This document shows positions 34,450 through 45,719 of a stretch of 64,000 nucleotides of DNA, one piece after another. Made by a program: the position numbers and the translations under genes. Each line of letters opens with the position of its first letter. Position 1 is the stretch's first letter. Below the pieces are notes generated by a model that saw only the letters and a list, made by a program, of their open reading frames with translations, did not search any database and was not told where the DNA came from. Origin of the DNA: Pyxicephalus adspersus (taxonomy: Eukaryota; Chordata; Amphibia; Anura; Pyxicephalidae); NCBI RefSeq assembly GCF_032062135.1, contig NC_092859.1, positions 34,082,380-34,146,379 on the forward strand, given 5' to 3'.

Positions 34450-36240
34450 GAAATGACCTAGTAGTCCTCCAGAGCCATAGTCATCCAGGAATCCAGGATT
34501 TATTAAATGTTTACTACAAAAAAAAATAAAAAAAAATACAAAATTTTAAAAATTTTCCCTTTAAAGCCAAGGTGTTATGTAGTCAGCTGACATTCATTCA
34601 TTGGGCTTTGTTCTTGCTGAAGCATCAATAAGCCAAACAAGAGCCTTTAAGACCCTGAGAGAGAAGGTGTTTAAAATAAAAAAAGGAGCTCAGGCTGCAG
34701 TATTTACCTTCAATCCTTAGCTGTCCCTCACGGTAATACGTTTTTGCAACAAGATCTCTTCATTTTTCTTGGTGGAATGGCATTCATAGGACATCCTATG
34801 AGTATGGGGTGTACAGTATAATGATGCATGGAGTGGTGCCGGCATGATCACATTGGCTGTGTGAATGCCAAGCATTGGGAAAGAGGATTTGTAGGTCATC
34901 TGAGTGGTCTGGAAAAGGTAAGTATATGGGTTAGATGCAATTGCAGGCATGGAAACTTTGCCTGGACCAGGGTTTAACCCAAAATTTTTAGTCTTGACTT
35001 GGAGTGTACTTTTAACAAAGTATGCCAGTCTAAAAAGTGTTGTCAGGAGCTTTGTGCTTGATTACATAATCCCCATTATAACATAAGGATGGATGAGAGA
35101 ATAGAGATAAATACTTGGGCCCAGTAATCAGTAGCCACACTGGTTCTAATTTGGAGCTTACCAGTCTTTCTCCAGCATTCTGAAAAGGTGGTGCGCATAA
35201 AGGCCTGAAAAGGGGAATACAATCAGAATTAGCCTCTGGGAGAAAAGCTGGCGTCTTATGATCAAAAGAGAAACCAGAAAAACACTGTGCAGGACCAACA
35301 GGACATTGGAGAGGAAACAAGAAATGCCTACGCCATGTACGCCAAGCTACTTTCTCCGGATCCCTTCTAATAACCGTGCCGCATTTGTAACATTTTCGAG
35401 CTGGCACTTCTATGAATCAGCTAGCTAAAAAATTCTGCAGGGGCTGATGTCATTGTGCAGCGGAAGTATTGGGAAATTTAAATGAAGCCTCCTATTGTCG
35501 TATGGCAATTTGAGATGCTCTTCATGTGAACATCAGCTGCTTTTCAATCTTCTAAGAAGAATGCAAGAGTTGTGACATGAGAAAAAGTGAAAAATGCCAC
35601 AGCCCATGGTTTATGAGTTTTGTGTGCAACAAAAAGAGCATTCACCATGATATGACAATTTACTTCAACATACACCTGTTCAATCTTGTACTGTTCACAA
35701 TTCAGAGTTAAAGTAGATACAAACCCAGACACTAAGATCGCATAAAAAAAAATTTAACATTGTAATGTCATTAGATGTTCCAGTTTGTATGTGAAGTTTA
35801 AATCTCCACAAAGTGAAGAAAAATTCTAATATAGAAAGTTATCTTTGGCGGTTTGGATTTTCTGACGCTTTGAGTACTATGTACAATGGTCATTAGTAAT
35901 AGCTTAAAACCTGATAGTGGTACTAACCAAAAAAAAAAGTTTTGACTTTATCTTGACTGTCCTTTGTTAAGTTATCAGGACCTAGACTAGCTCCTGGGGG
36001 CTCTACCAATTCTTTCTGCTCACAATTGACCAATGTGGCCACTCATTATGAGACCCATTAAAAAGCAATAAATGTCAGGGTACTGTTTTCTGTAGCTGGT
36101 ATTATTATAACAAGATAGCACTATGCAACCTTACCTTCTTCTGATCCCCATAACAAACTGGGGAATAGTTCTGTAGCCTCCAGAGAACAATGTACCTGGT
36201 ACCATCACAGGCTGTGAGCACATGATTTTATCAGCTCACA
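34450..36240. other. Intergenic sequence with an exon-like minus-strand frame at 35165-35419
   Basis: No gene can be supported. The minus-strand frame reaching from about 35419 down to 35030 opens with a CYKCGTVIRRD segment and contains AWRTWRRHF. A good splice donor word, CTGGTAAGC, lies at about 35160. No polypyrimidine acceptor or known homology accompanies it, so it is noted as a candidate only. The remaining sequence is unremarkable; an A-rich low-complexity patch lies at 34515-34560. Confidence 0.35.
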
Positions 36241-36399
36241 AGATTTCCAACAGGATCAATGGTTAGATGTTTTATTTATCTAACAGATATCACAAAATGC
36301 TTTTAATAATTTATTCATCAGACCAAAAGCAAGCAAATAAGGAAAGTTCATTGTTGCGTTTTAATCTACTTCAATATTCCACTATTTCACCTTTCAATG

Positions 36400-36850
36400 T
36401 ATATTTAATCATCAGATCCAATTTTTCAACTTCAGTCTGTGAGGACAGCAGAAAAATGGATGTATTATTAAATGTGGGCAAACGAGTATTGCAGATCCAG
36501 AGGCTAAACTGATCTGACTGACCCAGCGAGCAGAATGGGAGAGAGAGAAAAAAAGATGCTTTTCAACAAATAAAAGGGTGAAAACATCAAACAGATCCTT
36601 GTCCCCAAGCCAGGAAACAAGCAGGCTTTTAAGGGGTGGAAGGTGGGACTTTGCCTAATGAATAGAAAGCAAGGAAAACAAGCCAGTCAGCTCCATTCAG
36701 GAAAAAACAAGACAAGGCGCTGCTTTCCTTATTGCCAGAGGTCCTGAGCCATCCAAAGAGCGCATTCTCCCCCCCGCCAAGACCCAGGCCCAACGCTCTG
36801 CCGCCATATACAATGCAATCCATGGCTTACTACAAAGGGCTTATGTTTCC
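36400..36850. promoter_or_regulatory. Candidate conserved non-coding element
   Basis: The segment is GC-richer and complex: GACCCAGCGAGCAGAATGGG, AGGCGCTGCTTTCC, AGAGCGCATTCTCC, CCCCCCGCCAAGACCC and CTCTGCCGCCATATACAATG. It contrasts with AT-rich flanks and shows no repeat hallmark. A 64-codon minus-strand frame (36629-36823) overlaps it and has no recognisable domain. It may be an enhancer or an unrecognised exon. Confidence 0.3.
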
Positions 36851-36859
36851 TATTGGGGC

Positions 36860-38700
36860 CATGTATGAACATAAATCAAAGATTTTTCACCTTCTGGTAT
36901 TATACCTGGCTGTATTAAAGTAGATAACTGAATAATATCATTAACAATGGCCTTAATAAATAAAAATACAGTTTTTGTATCCCTGCAGCTTCTTGGAAGC
37001 CATTTCTTGTATGCATGGCATTTCTTATGATGGAATTTCTAATGGTGACCATTTTTGTAAAATGGACCACGACTGCCCAATGTGTTGAAATGATTATCTG
37101 TCTACATCAGACATCTTTGTGACAGGGTGACATGTAAGGACAGATAGCTGTCAGTCTGACAGTAAACAAACCCACAAAAATGATCAGCATATTTGCGCAT
37201 TATGATGTACTTACATGCTAAAACATTTTCCAACATTACTGCAATTACATTTCATTGCTGTCACTGACATCTTTGTCCAGTGTTCTTCTGGGTTTGAAGT
37301 CATTCATTGCTAGATGGGGATGATGAAGCGGGTGAATGTAGACAGGAAATGACAAGGAGAGACAGTAGCACTTTGAACAAAGGATAATAAAAGAGAGAAC
37401 AGTATTTTATAGTGAAAGTAATGTGGCAGTTGTTTATGATACACGCTACTTTAGCAAGCTTCGAGTTCATGAAGACAGATTAATGCAGCCCCTTCTTCCA
37501 AAATGTATGCTTTGGCATTCAAATAGCAAATGCAGCTTTTGACAAGAACAGCCACCAACATAAGCATAGGGTTACTATAAAGATTTGTAATTGTAAGAGA
37601 GAACGCCAAGCTACAGATATTACCATGTTACCTGGGAACCATAGTATAAGATGTCTTGTCACATGAGAGACTGCTATGTACCAGAACAAATGGCGTGCTT
37701 CCACAGGAACAGAGAGCTGTTACTAAAGGGGGTTATACAGGGTTATAACAGGGTTATATCATTATAATACTGGTCTTTAGAGCAGAATGCATCCATGGTA
37801 AATACCTTACAGGTAATCAGTCACCCCCTGGCTTCTTTTATGCCTTGGATACTCCAAAAGTGAGACCCCTCTGCTAAAATTACTGACTCTGCAGCCTGGA
37901 GGGTTTGTTTTTTCTACCCACTTTGGTTTTGTTTTTTCCGCCCACCTTGTATCTTCTATGGCCTCCATCTAAATAATGAAAGAGTCAGCGGGGATAGCAG
38001 ACACCCCTTTTAAAGTAGGTGCAACTGGTGTGTGAACCCAGGAACACATTTCAAGTCCTCAAAACATAGAAGAGATAATCAGATAGTTTAACTCTCTGCT
38101 ATCAACCAAATCTGAAATACAAGCTGAGGTAGACTAACCCTTTAAGATATCTTATTTCTGCGTTATTATTAGAAGTGTATATTATACAACTGGTATACTA
38201 TTAGTGAGAGATATAGAGAAGGGGATGAGGCACACAGGATAAAAGAAATGATCTGAGTAACTATAAATAACAGTATGGCTGAAAAACCCAAACATAGAAA
38301 GTCAGAATTGCCCTTAAATGTCCTGAAAAATGTCCGCCTGTGCTTCTGTTCAGTCTCAGGCTCGTGTAAAGTAAAACGCAGCAGAGCCATGACTCCAGCA
38401 CTGAGCCTTCCACTCCTCAAATGATTGCCCATTAGCATTTGGACTGAGATGTGTATGCCTTGTTTCTTTAATCCCAAATGCGGTATACAGTAGCACGATG
38501 CCAAATTCTATTTCTTCCACTGTGCCATGTGTGATTAGGCTTCCTTATAACAGGGTTCTTCATCTAAACATGCAATAAACACTAGGCCAGTGTGTCCCAT
38601 GGCCGCCCTGAACCTAACTGCGCTGCACAAACAGCTTGTTCTTACATATCCTGCAGCCATGAGTGTCTCAAAGCCTAATATATACCTCTTCACAGCAAGG
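36860..38700. other. Intergenic, nothing recognised
   Basis: AT-rich sequence with local duplications such as GGGTTATACAGGGTTATAAC at about 37730. No gene or clear element. Confidence 0.5.
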
Positions 38701-38716
38701 GCACCCAAAGGCTTTA

Positions 38717-38718
38717 AA

Positions 38719-38772
<54 letters not shown>
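38717..38772. repeat. (AT)n microsatellite
   Basis: About 25 AT units, nearly perfect. Open frames through it on both strands encode Ile-Tyr runs and are spurious. Confidence 0.95.
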
Positions 38773-38777
<5 letters not shown>

Positions 38778-39153
38778 CAATGTTAGTTTTAAAAGCTGAA
38801 ATTCAGACAGATATAAGAGACATAAATAATCCATCACTGTATTTATTAATGCATCATTAAATACCTGATTTTGACCTGGTATCAGTCTTTTGCAACCCCT
38901 GTACATGTACAGTTCAAATTTGTGGAGGGATTAGCTGCACAATCAGGTGTGTGGCAGTGCAAGGTGTATGCTAATAACAGGAGAGTGCACAGTTACAGAG
39001 ACATGATTTTAGCAGTGTGCAGCTTCTCATTTCACTGTCTATTCACAGGTTACAGCTGAGTAAGTGACTTGAAAGCAAAAATTATAGCAGAAAAAAGATC
39101 AAATCCCCTATATTTGTAGACAGGAATGTGCTATCTGGACTAGTGGTTTAATG

Positions 39154-39586
39154 TTACGTACACACGTGCAATAATTGTCGTTGAAAAACGAACGATTAAC
39201 GACCGATCAACGATTATGTACAATTATTTTGAGTGATCGTATTGTGCGCAATTCTGTACATGCTGAAACGATACGATCGTTCAAATATAATCCACCAATA
39301 ATGTACACACACTAGATACCATCGTTTGAACGATTCAGGAAGTGACATGTACAGGAGAAAGTGTATCACAGAACAATCCACAATCACTGAATGATCGCAC
39401 ACACAATGGATAGCAAACGATCTTCACCCAATCAGATGTGCTGGAACAGTCGTTCGTTTCCAGCGACATTCCTCGTTCATCGATGTCGTTGGCCAGTCCT
39501 TGTCCACTTTTGTTGTTAACAATTATGGGACGATCAGTCATTAGTCATTTGTTTCCAATCATAATTATTGCACGTGTGTACGTAAC
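39154..39586. mobile_element. Large MITE, GTTACGTACACACGTGCAAT ends (ACGTACACAC family, copy 3)
   Basis: The left end GTTACGTACACACGTGCAAT and the right end ATTGCACGTGTGTACGTAAC are perfect inverted repeats of at least 20 bp. They continue as AATTGTCGTTG on the left against an imperfect partner on the right. The roughly 433-bp interior is rich in CGATCGTTCG, AACGATT and GATCGT words that can fold on themselves, and it encodes nothing. The flanks give no convincing target duplication. It is the best preserved member of the family in this window and keeps many CpGs, which suggests a fairly recent insertion. Confidence 0.88.
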
Positions 39587-39619
39587 CTAACTCTCCGGGC
39601 AAAAATACAAATTCAGCTC

Positions 39620-39661
39620 ATATATATATATATATATATAATATAATATATATATATATAT
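39620..39661. repeat. AT microsatellite
   Basis: Two TA runs interrupted by ATAATA. Just before it, CTCTCCGGGC and TTCAGCT resemble the inverted start of the AAGCTGAACTCC repeat family. Confidence 0.9.
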
Positions 39662-39849
39662 CTAAGCAAACCTGGAATAAAAATTCCTCCATTTGATCCC
39701 ATCTCTACCATGTTCTACAAACCCAAATACCATTGATTTATTATGTCATGTTGTGTTGTTAGATGGGAATGGTGTTTCATGGGGGCTGCCATCTTGCTGT
39801 TTGCATTTACTACATAGCTCATGAATCTGACACTTTTATCCTGACTTCA

Positions 39850-40200
39850 AGGTCTGGTTTACATCTAACCTGCAGCTGCATAAATGTGCTGTGCGGTGAG
39901 GTAATTCAGCACATTTGTTTAAATGGACTACACAGCGTATGAAAAGAAGAGCATGACATTTTAAGTTCCCTGTGGGCGCCATTCAGAACAAATGTCACTG
40001 CAGTGCACAATGGACAGGCTTTGGACAGGTATAGCATGGCTTCACCAATCAGGATAGTGGACAATGCAGCTGTCATCATTTGCTGGCCTGATTGGTTGAG
40101 ACAAATTTGACCAATGCTACAAATTTGACCAATGCTATAAGTTATCATAGAGTACCACACCATGCTGCAGTGCACCACGGCTAAAGGAATTGTTTTATTC
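39850..40200. repeat. Probable dispersed repeat with an 18-bp tandem duplication
   Basis: A segment with GGTCTGGTTTACATCTAACC, CTGTGGGCGCCATTCAGAAC and CAGTGCACCACGGC has the composition of a short frog repeat related to the one at 18.1 kb. Inside it ACAAATTTGACCAATGCT occurs twice in direct succession (about 40101-40136). Confidence 0.4.
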
Positions 40201-40204
40201 TTAA

Positions 40205-43200
40205 AGCTTCTGAGTTTAGGTACACTTTAAATAAAAATAAAAAAACAACAACTAAAATATATTTGTTCTAAAACCATTACAATTTCACTTTAAACGTTTC
40301 TTTGAATAATAGGCTATGGTGGTAGGCCTCCATGACATCAATTACCTCTATCAGCCTTCTAATTTGCTCCCTATTTTCTTCTGCAACTACTAATCAACTT
40401 TGTATATGTTTTTTTACAAATGAAAATGCTTCACAAATTGCTGCCCTGGTGACATAATGCTAATTGATTTTGCAAGGCCTTGCAAATGTAAAACAAGATA
40501 AAGAGGCTTCGCTTTATCTACTGTAATGTTCCTATACACAAATAACGTATTCATGAAAAACTCTCCAGGGGAACACATGGAAGAAATTCCTACCCATTCA
40601 AAAACGTGGTATAGTTGTGCGTCTTGTTGTGCCAAACGTTTGTAGAATAACCCAGATCATCAGAAATGTTTAAAAAAAATAATGAGACTGCTTTTTTATT
40701 TGCCATTGTTTATCTTATTACCTCCATCCTTTTTTTCATACCTCTGCATCTTTTTAGGCCTCTTTTTTTTAATTCTTTCATCCCATTGAACTGCTGGTTT
40801 GTAATCAATTGCTACCCTTGTCATTCACTCCTCCGTGCAGCAGCTGGTCACAGAAGCCTCCATTTCATTGGTCACCGGCCAGTTAGCCTGTCCAGCTGTC
40901 TTTGCTTTTCTGAATCATAATGCTTGTTTCTTCAACTCAAAGTTCTTTTTTTTTTCAGCCTATTTTAAAGTCGCCTCTCCTAATGTAACTATTACGGTAT
41001 AGCTCACCACCAGACGGCAGCGAAAAAAGGGAGGAGGAGATGGGGGATTATCAAAAGTTGTATTCATTGCAAAGCACTTTGGCATTGGATGTTTTTGCTA
41101 TATTCTACTTTATATTAGGCATTGATATAAAGCCTGCTGACAGATCAAAGGTTTTGCTGGTAAAATGATATGAAAAGCTAGGGCATTAATAACCATCGAG
41201 TTCCTTTTAGGATTTGCAAAATAGGGGGTCCGGGGCCTCCCAAGAAAAACTAGCAGGAAGGTCTGGGAGCCTGTGTTTTTTAATGAAAAGGAAGCGAGTG
41301 AGGGCACAAGGAACTCTGAAAGAGGTAATGACCCACAAAATAGAGGTGGCTGTTCTGTGGGCTGCTTCGCCCCTTCAGATCCTGAGTCTACAAGGAGGGG
41401 TGTCAAAGGCTAGATTGTAAAAAAAGGCTCCACATACATTAGGGCTTCTGACTGTTCCATGAAACTTGGAATCATTTTTTTTTCACCCATTGTGCACATT
41501 AGGTTATGTCTATATGGCATGAGATCTCCAGCCTCAGCTTATCCTCTTAAAGCTACACTATCACTTTGTCCATTGCATAAAGCCCCCTTCCTTAGGCTTT
41601 TTGCCCCACACTCCCCTCCTACCCTCTGCGGTATTACCACCAAAACTCCAGTGTCTGAGCTAATGTGGCAAACTATTTTTTTTATCAAATATATGAAGTG
41701 CATTGTATTCTTAGTTCCTAAAGGTCTAACCTAATTCAACTATGCTTATGTCCCGAATAGGGATCATCAGCCGTCTTAGCTGGCCACACCAAGGTAGCAT
41801 GAAACCCATGCATGCACACAGGAGGTCATTCATCCTGGTACCCTGTAGATTAATTTGTAGCTCATGTACATTTTCAAAAGGGTGACCAACAGGGAGGTTA
41901 GGACTGTACTGCAGCATACCTAGTCTAAAATTTTCAATTTTTTACTCTATTTTAAAGTGCATGTCCAGCCACAACTTTTATTTTTACATTAAGTAGGGAA
42001 GGTTAGGATCTCATTGTCAGGTTATTACTCCTATCCGAGGTTGTGTTAACTTTCTATTCTGATGACAATTGTCAATCCCCAACAGAAACACAGACAGAAA
42101 TAAAAAAATACCTATTTTAGGTTAAGGTTGGAACCTGCATTTCCCCAAAACATTGGCTGCCACTAGTTAGTGGTTTTTAAAAGTGTCTGCCTACTCTTTA
42201 TATAGACTATTAACAGACTCCGTACTTTATCATTTTTTACCCACATAGGCATGCTGAAATGGCAAACAGTGAGCTTGTAAGGTTTGCCATGAACCAAACA
42301 TAGAGGTGAACTAAATGCTATTTCTAGTGCCTAAATTTAATTTTTCCCCACCTGCTAGTTAAAATTATTGTGGAAAAAAGTTTTTTCTCTAATGGAGCTC
42401 CTTATGAGACTCAAACCCTGAATGAGCTTTGTACCTTTCCTGCTCATTTTAAATGAACAAAAAAAAAAATAAAAAAATTGGTTGATCATTTAAATTGTAT
42501 CTAAACATAAAAGGAAAAGTGTAATTTTAAAAGTGTAATATATTACAAATCATTAGATTGGTGGCTGCAAAGGATTCAGTAGTAGACACAATTGAGTAGA
42601 GGACAGCTGTCCCTGTACATAAACCATTCAGAGCACCGTTCACATGCTGGCCTCTGCCAAGGAAAGTTGTGGCAAATGTCAACCGAGCAACTTAGGAGAC
42701 AATGTCCAAGTATTTAGGTAGTATTGGGTCTCTGTTTCTGCATGCACAATGCGGGGTGGCTGGTTTCCTACAAACCACTGTAGTTTTATCCATCAGCTCC
42801 TAAGTCTCTATTGGGCACATCAGTGATGTAGGGGCTGGTGGATGAAAGCACAGCACAAGGTAGAAGGGAAAGAAGGCCAAAAACACCCTTCACCTCAGGA
42901 AACATGACAAAAATCTAACAATTTGATGTTCCTCTATCACTTTAATAGAAGTTCTGATTATTTCTAATGAGTTGCTTCATGAAGGAAATGGAAGCGGATT
43001 GCACATAAACCTCATTGTATGCACAGTAACACTGGCAATTGCCCAAAAGGGAACTTACAGTCATGTGACTTCTAGGCATTGTGTCCGTTACAAGCAGTTA
43101 TTCTATGAATGGTACATTGTGAAATTAAATCTTCTTCTGCATTTATAACACACTCTCTTTAATTCTCTCACTGAAAGTTAAAATGTAAACCAATAATAAT

Positions 43201-44942
43201 TTATGTTCTTTGCAACGGATTTGATATAAGGGTTTGTAGTCTGATAGAGGTTTCAGATTTTGGAAATTTATATAACTGGTTGAGCAGGTAAAGTGTGGTA
43301 ACAGGATCTATTGTATCTCTTCTGAACCCCGAATAAACTGAGTAAATGACCCATGACATCTCTTCATTATTTTCATGCACAAGCCAGTCTTTAAATTGAC
43401 CAGATTGGCAGAGCTGGATTTTGTGTAGCCAATAGAGGTATCAAGAGCAGATCCTGCCTTCCATACATCCTGTTGCTAACTTAACATAATATAGTAAAAG
43501 GTTTCACACTGCCACCCTACTTACCAATGTGTTGGGATCGCAATTGTTGATAGAATTGTATATATTTTGTAAATAATCAGCCCTGGTTCCATACAATTAT
43601 TCACCAGGTTCTGTACACCTAGAACCTGCCTTAAGTTTTAACTTGATTTTATCAATATAAGCATTTTAGGTGTCATATGCGAGTATGCAAACTACTGTAT
43701 GTATTCATTTAAACAGCTTTGGTGTGCCTTGTATGGCTATGGCATGCAATTTTGTTAGTTTGTTACTAAATTGTTGAAGCTTGCCTTACATTATAGGTAT
43801 GCAAAAGACACACCCTTGCCACCCCCTTAGTTACATGAACAATTAAGAATTGATATGCAGAAATCGATTGGTTTAACTTATAAGTCTACCACTTCTTTTC
43901 CTTCATACTCATTTTTCAAAAGAACAAATGCAATCAATTACACATTTGGACTCGAGGATATGATGTAGTATAATGTGGCATCAAGTAATATATTGTCAGT
44001 TAAACTACAGCTAAATTCTCGTGTTTGACAGTCTAAATGAGTACAAGATGCAGTTACTATGTGATAGACAAGCCTAACAAAATTCGACTTTCAAAGTGGG
44101 CTTCCCATAATGCCCTAGTACACCAATAAACAGCCAGGGGAGTAGTCAGGGTCTTTGGAAACCATCTTTAGTACAAACAGCCTGGCAGGTGTCCGATTGG
44201 GCACCTGTATCCTATAGTATATGCCACCACCCAGACCCTATAAAAAACAGAGACTTGCTCTAGATGCCTTTTCAGTGTGTATAAAAACACAATAAACATG
44301 TGCTCAGTTAAGCAGTAAGAAACTTTGTACAGATGTGCATAAGGCATTTTATCTAGGTGGCCTGTAATAAAAAGAAATTATTGTCACTCTGAATACCTCT
44401 CAAAAAGTTGCATTACAATTTTTTGTACTCAATTTTTTTTGTAAAGTTTGTAGAGTTGAACATAGGGGGATTTATCAATGTGTCATTCATCAGGTCATCA
44501 GGTGTTAGTAACAGATATTTAAACCTTCCTTAAAAATAGCATTCACATACGGTAGCATAGTTTGTAGAATTCCATCACTGGAAACTGCATTAGGCAGACT
44601 CCACTGGAAGGACAAAAAGGTATTTGTGGGGCTTTGTAAGAAAACTATAAAGTAGTAATATGTGAAGATGTAAGGTGCACTCACATGAAGTGCTTCACCA
44701 CATATTTTTTTAATGAGAGGCTATAGTTCTACTTTAAATAACACATTTTCATAAAGGTCTACAAGCAGAAAGAGAAACAGTTGTTGTAAAACAACTCACC
44801 CCTATGGAAAGATTTACTCTTTTTATTTTGTTCCAGTGAAAACACAACATTTTGGATTTTCCTTCAATTTCTATTTCTGTGTCTGTCATTTGCGATCCCT
44901 TTTTATTGTAATATGTTAGCACTTTTCAATTAAATGTATTAA

Positions 44943-44975
<33 letters not shown>

Positions 44976-45235
44976 GGTATTACCAATATAGTGACCTGGA
45001 CCAGGATATACAGCAGTAATGCAACATTGTTCATTAATCACTCAGGGCAGATCTAAGAATGACCAATAGGGAACAACCACTATACAAGTCAAGAGAGGAG
45101 AGCACATCAGGGTATCTCCTGTGACTCTGACAATCTTTGCAGAGGGAGGGCCTGGGGATGGCCTGCCAGCAAAGAGGACCCTATATAATATTAATAGGGC
45201 TTGTCATGCCCTCCTAACTTGCTCTGCATTGGCAG
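40205..45235. other. Intergenic, mostly unique, with two mildly conserved-looking spots
   Basis: No gene is seen. About 40975-41110 (ATTACGGTATAGCTCACCAC, CAGACGGCAGCG) and 41270-41400 (GAGGTAATGACCCAC) are more complex than their surroundings and could be weak conserved elements. An (ATT)n run lies at 44951-44975. The rest is AT-rich with no repeat borders that I can fix. Confidence 0.4.
44951..44975. repeat. (ATT)n microsatellite
   Basis: About eight perfect ATT units. Confidence 0.9.
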
Positions 45236-45241
45236 AACAGA

Positions 45242-45442
45242 CATTAAAAACTAAGGAGAGACTGGAGAAGATGGACTATTATGGCTAAACCTGGGTGATT
45301 TAGAAAACCTGGAATGGATTTCTTTAAATCACTTGCTATTATTTGGCATTTTTTTCAATCCTGGGCCAGATCCATTCCAGGTTTGCTGGATCACCCAGGT
45401 TCTATCCTCTCCAGTCTTGTAAAGCTTTAAAAAATCAGGCCT
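45242..45442. mobile_element. Complete foldback MITE, AACCTGGGTGATTTAG … CTGGATCACCCAGGTT
   Basis: The left arm has GAGACTGGAGAAGAT, AACCTGGGTGATTTAG and ACCTGGAATGGATTT. The right arm has the inverted forms CCATTCCAGGTTTGCTGG, GATCACCCAGGTTCTA and CTCTCCAGTCTTG, ending AAAAATCAGGCC. The two arms fold over most of the 200-bp length around a short AT-rich centre. Partial relatives lie at 19112-19215 and 57409-57487. Non-coding; superfamily unassigned. Confidence 0.8.
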
Positions 45443-45549
45443 ATTGTGTGTGCATGGGAGTACTGCTTTGCTTCAATAAAAAAGGGTGGTGGTGAAATTA
45501 TTCATGGATGGTGTTTTGCATTGGGCTGTAAATATGTAAGCCTATCAGC

Positions 45550-45716
45550 TTACATACACCTGACCTCTGCAGCCTAACAGGTTGCATACACCTGGCTCCT
45601 GCAGCCCAACAAGTTACATACACCTGGCTCCTGCAGCCCAACAAGTTACATACACCTGGCTCCTGCAGCCCAACAGGTTACATACACCTGGCTCCTGCAG
45701 CCCAACAGGTTTCATA
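45550..45716 (+). repeat. 32-bp minisatellite, five copies
   Basis: Units of the type TTACATACACCTGGCTCCTG followed by CAGCCCAACAAG start at 45550, 45582, 45614, 45646 and 45678, with a partial unit at 45710. The spacing is exactly 32 bp. The third to fifth units are nearly identical and the first is the most diverged. There are no spacers between units, so it is not a CRISPR array. Confidence 0.92.
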
Positions 45717-45719
45717 CTT

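Noticed and set aside
38590..38906. Ile-Tyr-rich frames on both strands near 38.7 kb
   Set aside because: They are produced by the AT microsatellite.
45550..45716. Regularly spaced 32-bp repeats considered as a CRISPR array
   Set aside because: The units abut directly with no spacers, and the context is vertebrate nuclear DNA.
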